Origin: Pomphorhynchus laevis
Lineage: Eukaryota; Acanthocephala; Palaeacanthocephala; Echinorhynchida; Pomphorhynchidae
Direction of reading: 5' to 3'
Assembly (NCBI GenBank): GCA_012934845.2
Contig: WNNJ02001274.1
Location: forward strand, 62,001-126,000
DNA length: 64,000 bases
The position numbers and the translations under genes were made by a program. Each line of letters starts with the position of its first letter. Positions within the stretch are counted from its first letter, which is position 1. The notes beneath the pieces are model-generated. The model was not told where the DNA came from. It saw only the letters and a program-made list of their open reading frames with translations, and ran no database searches. Shown here one piece after another: positions 47,331 through 58,206 of the stretch.

Positions 47331-47740
47331 ACCAGAATACTGGTTCTGGATTTGCTCGCGATGTTGCATATAGTTTAAGGGGACATATGGATATCCAAGC
47401 GACTGCGTTGTTATAAATGTCCGACAAAGTCATAGGGGCATTCAATTATGTTGCGCACAAGGCAAATTAGAAGGTCAACAATTGTATCGCGATTGTCATG
47501 CAGAGAGTTAAATATGTGGAACTCTTTACCACATGATATCCTGACTGTATCATCAGTAAGACAATTTAAGGATTTAATCAACAGTTGGATAATACATGCA
47601 GGTCAAAACAACATTAGAAAACTTAATCTTTGGATTGCTCGTTACTGATATTTTGCTTTTGGTTTTAATGTGATGTGTTGTACAATGAGTGGGCAGAACG
47701 GCCTTTTCGGTCAAAGCCCTGTATACATAATAATACCATG
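47330..47740 (+). mobile_element. LINE H: 3' end of a CR1/Rex1-like element
   Basis: 47448-47648 encodes the C-terminal tail of the RT protein (SCRELNMWNSLPHDILTVSSVRQFKDLI), and SLRGHMDIQ is just upstream in another frame. The 3' untranslated tail (ggcagaacggcc tttt cggtcaaagccctgtata) ends in ATAATA units. LINE I (61.9-63.5 kb) has the same C-terminal NLWNSL block and a related tail, so H and I belong to one family. Confidence 0.75.
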
Positions 47741-47892
47741 GTGAACATCTATAATAAACACGAATACAATAAGGCCGTATACACTAACATGATAAACGTC
47801 TATAAAAATAAACACTAATATAATACATACGTATATAATAACATTATGAACGTCTATAATAAACACGAATATAGTAAAGACGTATATAATAA
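47738..47892 (+). repeat. ~55-bp tandem repeat at the LINE H end
   Basis: Three imperfect units (gaacgtctataataaacacgaatata-taa...acgtatata) follow directly after the ATAATA end of LINE H, so it may have grown from the element's terminal repeat. Confidence 0.75.
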
Positions 47893-48244
47893 AGAATTCA
47901 AATTTCAGTAATTCAAATAAAGTAATTATAGTTTGATGTTCGAATTACTCAAGTCATTAATGCCAAGATTAGGACTGAAAACTTATATGATTTTGCCGGA
48001 AACTGAAAATGTATCACAACTCCGCGGTTAGCATATAGCATTATATATCGCTTTATTGAACTTAAGCCAACTATAGATACAGGTTTAAATTTTGTTAAAT
48101 AACATGACATATTTTGTTTATCTCACAACTATAGAGTCTAGTATCGATTATACTAAGTCATCAACAGTTATCAAAAAGCGGATTTATTTTTAAGTGGCAA
48201 ATGCTTGCTGGCGCACACTTACATGACCAGAACAAAAAAAAACG
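47893..48244. other. noncoding spacer
   Basis: A/T-rich spacer between LINE H and LINE B1. I see nothing in it. Confidence 0.55.
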
Positions 48245-50740
48245 AAAATTTAAGTCATGTGTCGAGGTGAGAACGGAGAGGTATTTGAATGTGATAAACG
48301 GAGGAGCGCGGGGGACGTCGAGATGGATATAATTCCAGATGAGTGAGGCGGCGACGAGGACTGGTCGGAGACCGTAGTTGTTGGAGTAATTGTGAACATG
48401 GAGTAATGTTCACATTACTCCATGTAATCGGGAACGCAACAATAGAGAGATGGGGCGATTGTCGCCTAAGAAAAGGAGGTTGATAAACGATGGGGATCCG
48501 ACAGCGATGAGACGATAAGGCGGAGTTGGATGCGGATGTGGATGGTGGGGCAGGCGAGTTGGACAAGATGTGTTAATGTATGGTTGTAGCGACGGAGTCG
48601 TATGAACACTCGAACGGTGGATTGTATGATGCTTTGTAGGGGTAGGATGATGGATTTTGGAGAATTGGCGAAAGGTTAAGGCAGTAATCGATTTTAGAGA
48701 AGAAAAGCGATGAAAGCATAAGCATACAAGAACGGAAGTCGATAAGGGGGCGGATACGGCGGATGTCACAGAGAATTAAGTTAGACGAGAGGACCTTGTC
48801 CCGGACAAAGGTATAAAAGAAAGGTGATCATCGAAATTTTGAAGCCTACGAAAGTGAGATTATGGATTATCATGATGATTAATGAGGCAAATGATACATG
48901 ATGATTAGATATGTTAGGTTGAGGGGGAGGATCAACATTATTTTGGACTTGTCAGGGTTTAGAACGAGATGAAAATGGGAGATACGTTTGTAGGTAGAAA
49001 TGCAGTTGGAGGCAGAAATGAAGATATCGTGTATGCGATGGATGAGTGCATGAACATAGATGAGTATGTCATCGGCATATTACATGACGTTAAAAAGAGT
49101 ATGGTTTAGTAAACGCAGAGAGATTGCCGAGCAGATGAGAGAATGCAGAGGACCTAGGACTAAACCTTGTGGTATCCCGCGGAAAATAGGGATGTGAGGA
49201 TAGTATGATGAATTTGAACAGACGCGAAATGAACGGTCGGATATATATGAGGCAAACCATGCTACGGAGGAGGAAGAAAAGCCGTAATCATAATAAAGGC
49301 GAGAAAGGTGGATGGAGTGGACGACGATGTAGAAGGCGGATGCGAGGTCTAGGGATATGAGAACACTATGTAAAGTCTTGCCACGAGAAATAAGTAGGTC
49401 GTTGTAAATTTTCATGCATGTGATTTCTTGAAGTGATTAGAGCAGAAAGCGGATTGAAAAGGAAGGTACATTTTGGATTAAGAGAGATACACGTTGATCT
49501 GTATAAAGAAAAGGCGCTCTAAGAGCTTATAAAGAGTAGAGAAGATTGAAATGGGCGATAACTAGAAGGGAGGGGTCGAGCGATTGTTTCTTAAGGCGAG
49601 GACGAACGATGGCAGATTTTCAGTGTAAAGGGAAGATACGACTCAAGATGGACGAGTTAAACAAAGTTATGAGGAAAGGAATATTGATGAACATATGGAT
49701 TTAAGTATGTGGTAGGCGGCGACTCGACAGGTAAGGTTTTGTGGGCAAGGACATAAGGACAGATTAGACTTCGGCAGGTAAGACATGAAGAAGATGAAAG
49801 AGTTCCGGGAGTATGAGGCAAGACGGGGAGCAGTTGGTTGGGATGGAGATGATGTGTGAGATAGCAACGTGGATACTGAGGTCTAAAGAAATGACGAATA
49901 ATCATGGGGATTGATGTTGCAAGACGAAGAGGAGCAAGCAAGGATTGAGTTAAAAGTTTGCCAGAGAGACTTAGAGTTGGACGAATTAATGATTTTATGC
50001 TGTCAGAAGGAGTTGCATTTGGTACGTAGTAGGTGGAGAGGAGATCGGTAAATAGCAAGATTAGAATCAAGGAGACGGAGTGACCGAACGGATATCACAT
50101 CTGCGAGAGCGGTGATAGACTCAAATAGCATGACGGAGTGGACGCTTTGAAAGTGGGCATTTGATGTCAAATTATAGGGCACGGTGCAAGCGACGGTGAG
50201 GGTGAGGCTTGAAGGGCAAGAGAAGATCGAGAGTAGATGTGAGTTCATAGTCGAAAATAAAGGCAAGATCGTAACGAGATAAATATGTTATTGTGGGAGA
50301 AGATAGAGACGATTGAGTAAGGCAGGTTGGAGAATGGGGATTTCAAGATGTCTCCAAGGGCGACGTAGGATGGCAAGTGTGATACGGGATGTGGTTGGAA
50401 GTGATATCAAGGGTAACGAGAAAGTGATCGGTTAGACAAGTATCAAAGATGGACAGTGAGATGTAGGCAGGAAAACGATCGAGGACAGCGATGATGTCGA
50501 GTGAATCGCCAATGATATGTATGGGCGCAGTGGAGATGAGTTTGCTTGTAGTCGTAGTTGGATAGAATGTTGATGATTGGATGGAATCGATGGAATAAGG
50601 GCGGTCGAGGCGGATGTTGAAGTCGGCAAGAACGAGTGAAAGGATATAGGACAAAGAACAGTGGGACAGGATGTCAGCGAGTTCGGTAAAAAAATAAGGA
50701 TGTAAGAAAAAATAGATTACTGATAGCAAAGACTTAAAAC
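48245..50740 (-). mobile_element. LINE family B, copy B1
   Basis: Minus strand, 5'-truncated. It begins within the endonuclease (50729-50343: VLADFNIRLDRP, DSLDIIAVLD, LTDHFLVTLDI) and runs through RT (49415-49080: LISLDLASAF...GIPQGLVLGPL, then YADDILIY at about 49075) to a C-terminal region. The same protein blocks occur in B2 and B3. Several frame breaks; the second motif A aspartate reads tyrosine (ASAFY). Family B looks CR1/L2/Jockey-like. Confidence 0.85.
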
Positions 50741-50764
50741 TTTCTTAATAACAAACTACTTACA

Positions 50765-51022
50765 ATTATTCCTGTCAGTTCCAGATTATTCCTGTCAGTT
50801 CCAGATTATTCCTGTCAGCTCCAAATTATTCATGTCAGTTCCAGATTATTCCTGTCAGTTCCAGATTATTCCTGTCAGTTCCAAATTATTCCTGTCAGTT
50901 TCAGATTATTCCTGTCAGTTCCAGATTATTCCTGTCAGTTCCAAATTATTCCTGTCAGTTCCAGATTATTCCTGTCAGTTCCAGATTATTCCTGTCAGTT
51001 CCAGATTATTCCTGTCAGTTCC
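50765..51022 (+). repeat. 20-bp tandem repeat, 13 units, 5' of LINE B2
   Basis: The unit attattcctgtcagttccag repeats 13 times with few changes, directly before ORF1 of B2. Tandem monomers at a LINE 5' end often act as promoter units in other families; here that is inference. The adjoining ccgctcgctacgctcgcgg can fold on itself. The plus-strand open frame across it is only a translation of the repeat. Confidence 0.95.
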
Positions 51023-51067
51023 GCTCGCTACGCTCGCGGATTGAAATCAATCTCTCGATAAAAGGTT

Positions 51068-52540
51068 ATGCCTAAAAAAGCGCGATCTCAAATCCCTGTT
51101 CCTGATCAAGCATCTTCCACATCGGAATGCAATGATGGTTATACCAGTTTTGAAGTTAGATGTGATTCCAAAGATTGTGATGTATGGACACTTGTTCGTG
51201 TTAAAATATCCGACCAATCGGTGTATCAACGTAAACAGTTCACATGCGGTTTTTGTACATCAGTACGACTACTACAGTTATCTTGTTCATCGACTCCTGT
51301 ATCACACACGACCACTCAGACCAATGCTGTTTTAGATGTTTCCCTCGCATCAACACCTAAATTCGCATCTTATAATCACATTATTGAACCTATTCTCTCA
51401 CACTCCTCGTTCAACTACGAACCAAACTTCCATTAATCTTCCTCATTCTAATAATGATAACGGTAAAGCTTTTCATCCCGTACCTCATCTTTCCTATTCT
51501 TCCCACAATCTAAATAAATCTCAAACTTCTTTATTTTCTTCACGTACTCCTTACTCGACCTCCCCGTATCACTTCTCAATAATTTACATCATTCCGTAAA
51601 AATCATATCCAGTAACATCTCCGATCAACCGATTCAACACTCCACTCCTGTTACACATGCTCCAACCTATCTTAATTCTCCTTACTCTACCTCCCACGTA
51701 TCACTTTCCAATAATCTACATCCTTCCATCAAAATCATTTCCAGTAACATTTCCGATCAACTGATTCAACACTCCACTCCTGTCACACATGCTCCAACTT
51801 ATCTTAATTCTCCATACTCTACCTCCCACGTAACACTTCGAAATAATTTACATCCTTCCTTCAAAATCATCTCCAGTCACATCTCTGATCAACCGATTCA
51901 ACACTTCGCACCTGTCACACTTGCTCCAACCAATATTAATTCTCTATCAAGCACCCCTGTCATTTCCACTTCTATCTGCTCATCTACCTCGACTCCTACC
52001 AGCTCTGTCCGTTTACCACTTCCACGAAATCGTTTTCCTTCGCTCGATCGCTGTATTATCATATCAAACTTAAAGCTTTCTGAATCTGCTTCTCCACAAT
52101 CTCGCCTTGATGATGATGTATCGGCTTTCTGGTCTATCCTAGCAACCATTCTTCCTGATGATAACCCATCTCTCTTCAATAATATCGCTCCTGTATCCTT
52201 TATTCGTTTAAACAAATCCACTAAATCCAATCATCTCAGTCCTCCACTCTTAAAAATCGTTTTCCGACATAGTTCACATGCCTCTTCGGTACTCTCCCAA
52301 CGTTTTAAACTTCTTTCCACTTCATCTATTTGTCGTATATTTCCTGATCGCTCCCCTTCTGATATTGCTCAGCTTAATTTAGCTCGCATTGAGAAACATC
52401 GACGTAAAACAAACGACGGGTTATCCTTATCTATACGTCAAATCAACGGAAATTTTCACGTTGTACACACAAGGCCAAAAATTCAATGTCGTCCCATCTC
52501 TCCACTTGTCTTCTTCGCTACTCGATCTCGTTCCTAAGCA
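51068..52540 (+). pseudogene. LINE B2 ORF1
   Basis: Starts MPKKARSQIPVPDQ. Residues 25-60 hold a zinc-finger-like set (RCDSKDC ... FTCGFC) resembling the PHD-like finger of CR1-type ORF1. A serine/threonine/proline-rich middle contains a 132-bp tandem repeat. The end (about 52010-52500) has the conserved RCIIISNLKLSES ... FPDRSPSDIAQLN block. Two frame breaks (about 51330-51410 and 51590) interrupt it. Likely an RNA-binding protein of the element. Confidence 0.75.
51552..51945 (+). repeat. 132-bp tandem repeat inside LINE B2 ORF1
   Basis: Three units start at 51552, 51683 and 51815 (131 and 132 bases apart). 132 equals 44 codons, so the last two units repeat the protein in frame (YSTSHV...NNLHPS...SDQ...QHSTPV). 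Confidence 0.9.
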
Positions 52541-55350
52541 TACTTTTCGTCTTAGTCTATTCAACACTCGCTCCATTCTTCATAAAGCTGATATGCTCCT
52601 CGATATCTTCGATCAATTATCTATCGATATTATCTGCATTACCGAATCCTGGCACTCTGACTCCAACCATCTTGCTATTCGTCGTATATGTCGCTCTGGT
52701 TGTTCTGTAGTTGAATCAGCTCGTCAAATTGCCTCTCATACATCTACTGCTTCTAACCATGGCGGTATTGTTGCCATTGCTCGTCACCCAATGTCTTTAC
52801 GTAAAATTAACGTTAACATCCGTTACACCTCGTTCGAATTACTCATATGCAGATTATCAACTCCTTTCCCTCCGGAACTTGTGATTGTATACCGCCCAGG
52901 TTCAGTTGCCCCCTCACGTATCTTCTTTACCGAACTTGCAGATCTTATGTCTCACTGTTCCTTGTCTTATACTCCTTCTTTTGTTCTCGGGGACTTTAAC
53001 ATTCGTCTTGATCGCCCGGCTGACCCTGACTCTATCACTTTAACTAATCTTTTTTCTGATTTTAACTATAAATTACTTTCAACAAGCCCAACTCATATTC
53101 TCGGCGGTGCTCTCGACATCATTGCTGTCCCTGTCTGCTTCAATGACTATACTTCCTTGTCAATTACTGATCCCGGTTTGTCCGATCATTTCCTTGTCAC
53201 TCTTACTCTTACTCGTCTCCATCTTCCGTATCCGCCTCCATCAATATCTACACCAAGTCGACCCTAGAAACTTCTCGATATCCCTATTATCTGCACAGCC
53301 TTACTCAATTCTTCACTCTTTTCACTTTTAACTATCTCTCTCCCGATGATCTCTGCATTCTGTTTGATTCTGAACTTATGTCTATTATCAAAAAACTTCT
53401 GCCTAGTCGACTTTGACGTTCTCAGCGCTTGCGCCATGCTCCCTGGTTCGATTCTGACTGTAGTCTTTCTAAGCGTCGACTCCGTCACTCTTTTCGTATG
53501 TATAATCGCTTTCTTAAACGTTCTCCCAACTCACTCCCGTCAAATTTCTGTGATTCCTACTTTTCTCTAAGCCGGTCACATCTCATTCTTATACGTACTA
53601 AACGTACTCTCTTTTGGCAAAATCAATTTAAGTAATCTTCCAACACTAAATCTTTTTGGAAAATCTTAAACTCAATTCTTTCACGATCATCTACCCCTTG
53701 TAATATAAATTCTGATGAATTTTCTTCTTATCTACAAACTAAGGTATCTAATTTACTTTCCCAGCTACTCATAGCCCCCTTGTACCCACTCTTCTCTTTA
53801 AATACTTTCCTCCCAAAACTATTCCACCTTCTTCCCGTTTCGTCTGATGAAGTTTCTTCGGTTCTGCTGTCATTACCTAATCAAACCTCTCCTTCTGACC
53901 CAATTCCCACTCACTTGCTCAAAAATATCTGCTCCACTATCTTACCCATCCTAACAACATTGTTCAACTCGTCCATCCTTAGCCGTACATTTCCTTCCAT
54001 CTAGAAATGCGCCACTGTTCGTTCTCTCATCAAAAAGCAATCTCTCGACTCCTCACTACCATCTTCGTACCGTCCTATCTCACTTATCCCAACCCTTTAT
54101 AAACTCCTTGAGCGTCTCGTTCTTAACTTATTTCATCTAACTTATTTCCTCCCTTCCAAACCGCTTTTCGCTCTAATTACTCTACCGAAATTGCCTGTCT
54201 TAAAGTTTATAATGACTTACTCATATCGCGCGATCATAAATTAGTGTCATAGTTTATCTTGATCTATCGTCTGCTTTTGACATCGTCGATCACTCAATTC
54301 TTCTCCATCGACTTCGTCATGATTATGGTTTCTCTTTACACACTGTATCATGGTTTTCTTTATATCTAGCAAACCGTACATTTCGCGTCTATTCTAACTC
54401 TTCTCTCCCATCCTTCGTCCGTCCTGTCCGGTGTCCCACAAGGCTCCGTATTAGGCCCTATGCTTTTCTCTCTTCTTTTCGATGATTTATCTTCGATTTC
54501 TCATAAATTTAACTTCCATGTTATGCAATATGCTGATGACATTCTCATCTATGCTCATGCAAATTTTTATCGTATTCACGATCTTAGTGTTTCTGCTTCC
54601 GACTGTCTTGTCTCAATTTCCAATCATCTTTCTTCCCTTCGCCTTTCTCTGAATCTTGATAAATCAAAAATTATGTGGATCCTACCTCAACGCCTCGACT
54701 TAGAACCCCCCTCCGTATCATTAAATTCTACAATTCTTCCTATCGTTGATAATCTCGTTTTCCTAGGCTTCAATTTCGATAACCGACTTTTACTAAAACC
54801 TTTCGTTAGAGATAAAGTATGCTCATCTACCTTGATACTCCGCAACCTCCGTCAAGTTCGTAGATTGATCGATTTCCCTTCTTGTATGACTCTCACATCT
54901 TCTCTAATTTGATCAAGATTTGATTACTGTCTTAGTATATTTTCCAATTCACCTAAATCCACTCTTCTTCCACTACAACGCATTGTCAACGCAGCCGTCC
55001 GAAATTTTCCTCCGTCTTTGTCGTTTTAATCATACACCCCACCATCTTGTTTCTCTCGATTTACTTACCATTTATTGTCGTGTTCAAATTCGTCTTCTTC
55101 TCGTTGCTTTCCGCCTTGTAACTTTTCATACACCTTCATTTCTCAACCTCCCTTTTCTTGATAATTTTCGTCCTGTTTACTGTTCCTTGCGTTCCTGTAA
55201 TTCCCTTCTTTTATATGTCCCAAACTACTCTACCTCATTTGGACTCCGCTTCTGCTGGTGGCTGCTCCTCTATCGTAGAATAATCTGCCCATTCATATAC
55301 GACAATCAACTTCCCTGCAGTGCTTCAAACGCCAAATCCGATCCAATTTA
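52389..55350 (+). pseudogene. LINE B2 ORF2 (endonuclease-reverse transcriptase)
   Basis: 52500-53267 is an open AP-type endonuclease: LSLFNTRS, ICITESW, VIVYRPGS, VLGDFNIRLDRP, ALDIIAVPV, LSDHFLV. All expected acidic and histidine positions are visible. The RT follows in shifting frames: 53780-54004 fingers; motif A region (about 54260), motif B near 54435; motif C in 54460-54912 (MQYADDILIYAHA) with YADD intact; a C-terminal region to about 55350. At least five frame breaks lie between 53270 and 54460. Confidence 0.85.
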
Positions 55351-55460
55351 AACAATTTATCTGCTTGACTTTTTCATTTTTTATTTTTGTTTGTGGACTT
55401 GTAAGCGTGCAGCTTGTACGCATTTGCCACGTTAAATAAATTTGTATTATTATGTATTAT

Positions 55461-56525
55461 TAAAGGCCTGTATTGAAAGCAAACCACAAGAGTGGAGAGA
55501 AATAGGACATGGGAAAATAATTCATTTACAAAGACAAAAACGATAAGTAAGCAAAAAGATGTTCGACCAATAACAATTTAAAACTCTCTATTAATGATTT
55601 ATGAAAAGGCAGTAGCATCACAGCTATTAAAAAAATTTACTCATTGGATTTTAAGGCAGCTTTTGATTCCAAAGAATATGATTATATTTTCGATGCGCTA
55701 ATCAAACCCAGAACTCCTGATATAATCCTACATAGAGTTTATTGGATTCTAAAATCTAGAAGCGCGGATATGGTAGGACCAAAAGAAAAAATTTATATTC
55801 ATCAAAAAAGGAGAAGGTTCACCCATCTCCTCTATCCTCTTTAATATCGCTACTGTTCAACTTTTACAAGATATCAAAGACAATGATCACGTAGATGTAT
55901 GCGTATTTGCCGATGACATTACACTTATCTTCCACAGATGGACAAGTAATAATGAGAAATTAAAGAACATTATCAAAGAAACTAGGAAATATCAAAATCA
56001 AAGCAAAATACATGGGCCTATAACTAAATGTAAAAAGACCAGATATATCACGTACAGATGGAAAATAATATATAAATTAAATAATCTAAATATAGGGGTT
56101 CAAACAAAAACAATTTATGAATATTAGGCAGCAACTTCAATAAATTTCTCTCTTCTTTAATAAAGATTTGGCTTTGGCTAAGAAGCTAAAAACAAAAGGT
56201 CTCAAATTTGCCCATTAAGCCTACAGATGGAACACTAATATTAATGAATGTGTTAATATTGCTAATACCTTTATATGCCCGGCATTTACTTTCTATGCCA
56301 GGAATATACCTCTAGAAAACGTATGCATTTCCTATTAAGATGTTTAAACATACTAAAAAAGAAAATAAGGAAGAACTTGTAATTATTCTAGGGATAGAAG
56401 CCACTTTCATATACTGGCGAACAATCAGAAAAGACCTAGATGAACTGTAAATTGAAATCTTCCTTAAGAACAAATTAAATCTCAGGAAGGCCATTTCACA
56501 AAACTTTTATTTAATCGATACTGCA
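55461..56525 (+). mobile_element. decayed RT fragment J, family unknown
   Basis: Plus-strand RT remains in broken frames: RPI...NSL..IYEKAVASQLLK (about 55570), LDFKAAFDS (55644), VCVFADDITLIFHR (about 55895-55940) and a later LGS..NKF block. The FADD motif C and LDFKAAFD style point to an RTE/L1-like element, much more A/T-rich than families A and B. Begins right after LINE B2 ends. Confidence 0.6.
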
Positions 56526-56880
56526 AAATTCTTTGTTTGTTTTTAACGACGGATACTTTGGAATACATTTCCAAAGATCCTATGGTCAATTTTGCAAACT
56601 CGAATTTATACGAGCTGGTCTATGAATCCAATAGATATTAATACATTGAAACAACAACATTGTTGAAATCTTCTAAAAATCAAGGTCTAAGTAGAGAAGT
56701 CTTCAACTCTCTTTTTGTGAGAGCGTTAGAGTTGGAAAGTATCATGAACACAAAAGCAGGATGCCATAGAAAATCTATATTATTTTTCAAAACATTTGCT
56801 AAGTCACTAATCAGATACATTTATCGTCATTTTTTTTCTTTTCAATCTACTCATTTTATTATACTTTGCTAAGCACTTTG
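56526..56880. other. spacer before LINE A3
   Basis: No convincing gene. The 70-codon frame at 56660 has no recognisable motif and may be the tail of fragment J. Confidence 0.5.
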
Positions 56881-56997
56881 TTCATACTTTATCATTCTTT
56901 TGTTGCACGTTTGGATAACAAATAGCGACACGTAATTCTTTGCGAGTATACGACGGAGCGATCAAAGCATTCTACGTCGTCAAACAGAAACTTCAAT

Positions 56998-57978
56998 ATG
57001 GAACAAGGAACAAGTACAATTTCAGATTTAAATATTAATTCCGTCAACGAGGTAAGTGATTTGTTATGCCAATTTAAAGCTGACTCGGGAGTGCTTCCCT
57101 CCATTCCTAAATTATCAAACTTGTGCATAATAAATGCTCTGAAACCGATCGAAAGGCACAAATTATTTCCCACTTTCCTGAGAGAATTCGTGGGAAAATT
57201 TAATAATAGAATTTTATTCAATTCTGTTAAGACGCTTGAAAATGCAATAAGAATTTCCTTCGCTAATGGCAGCGGTTTGAAGGAGTATAACGAGTATTTT
57301 GCAAACAATTTAGCCCATCTGGGATCGATTACACTCAAACCTATACAATGTTCCTTAAAAATTTCGAATTTTCCCTCTTTTTTGTCTGAAGTTGATCTAA
57401 CTATGTTACAAAAATCCTATTACCTCCACTCTGTCAGGCAAGTTATAGGAAAGCTGGGAGACCCCCTCCCTGTAGATTTCTGTAAGGCAGATATCGATAT
57501 CGGATTGCTTCTGTCTAAGTCAGCTTCTAACCCTTTTTTAGGGTTCAACCTTCGCTTTACTTTAATTGAGGAAAGACAATCTAACATATCCTCATTGTAA
57601 TAATTGCCATGGATGGGGCCATTGGGGATCCTCCTGTGGTAAAATAAAGACTTGCGGTGTTTGTGCCTCAGACGCATGTTCCAGTATGTGTAAGGGCGAG
57701 ATATGCTCAGCTCCTCCCTCCTGCCTTAACTGCGGGGGTAAACACCCTGCTTGGTCCCGACGATGTAATCATTTCCGGGAATACCGACAGTTGTTTGCTA
57801 AAAAACGGCTAATAAACCCTTCTCTGCAGCTGCTCATCCGGTGGATCGAATGTCAAATTCTGATATAATTCTTCTTCTGGACAATACTAAAAAGACGTTA
57901 ATGTCACAATTTCAAGCGATGTTGACTCCTTTGATCTCGGCACTCGTGGGGGCGGACTCTGCCCCAATTCCTGCTTAA
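56998..57978 (+). pseudogene. LINE A3 ORF1 (gag-like with CCHC knuckles)
   Basis: Starts at ATG 56998 (MEQGTSTISDLNINS). The N-terminal 190 residues are a gag-like domain without recognisable enzymes. 57580-57760 encodes the knuckles YPHCNNCHGWGHWGSSC, a further cysteine cluster, and CLNCGGKHPAWSRRC. The C-terminus (about 57840-57976) returns in another frame. Frame breaks near 57570-57600 and 57840. An RNA-binding role is typical. Confidence 0.85.
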
Positions 57979-58206
57979 TGTAAAAACCCCCCAATCCAAG
58001 AAGAGGGGGGCTTTCTCAAATAAAGTTCCACCGCTTAAAATTGGAAAGCTTCTTAATAACATGAACATGGTTGGCGCCTCACTGGGAAATGAAGATATTG
58101 CCCAGGGAGCTCTGGCCCTGTATGGGGCTAGTGGCAAGGGGGGTAACTTCCTTGCACCTCGCTCTGTCTAGGCTGGCTGCTCCTGTCTAACTGATCTGTC
58201 ACAATC

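Larger units (their letters stand above)
51060..55460 (+). mobile_element. LINE family B, copy B2 (near full length)
   Basis: The fullest family B copy: 5' tandem monomers (50765-51022), ORF1 (51068-52540), ORF2 endonuclease and RT (52500-55350), and a 3' tail (55360-55460) ending ttattattatgtattatta. ORF1 and ORF2 overlap in different frames. Frame breaks occur in both ORFs, so it is dead. It lies head to head with B1, 25 bases from B1's truncated 5' end. Confidence 0.88.

Noticed and set aside
50765-51022. CRISPR-like regular repeat
   Set aside because: Units are contiguous 20-mers without unique spacers, next to a LINE ORF1; this is a minisatellite.
50832-51044. 70-codon repetitive open frame
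   Set aside because: It is simply the 20-bp repeat read through three frames.
55440-55640. continuation of LINE B2
   Set aside because: The B2 tail ends in its TTATTA run by 55460 and the following RT words match a different RT type.
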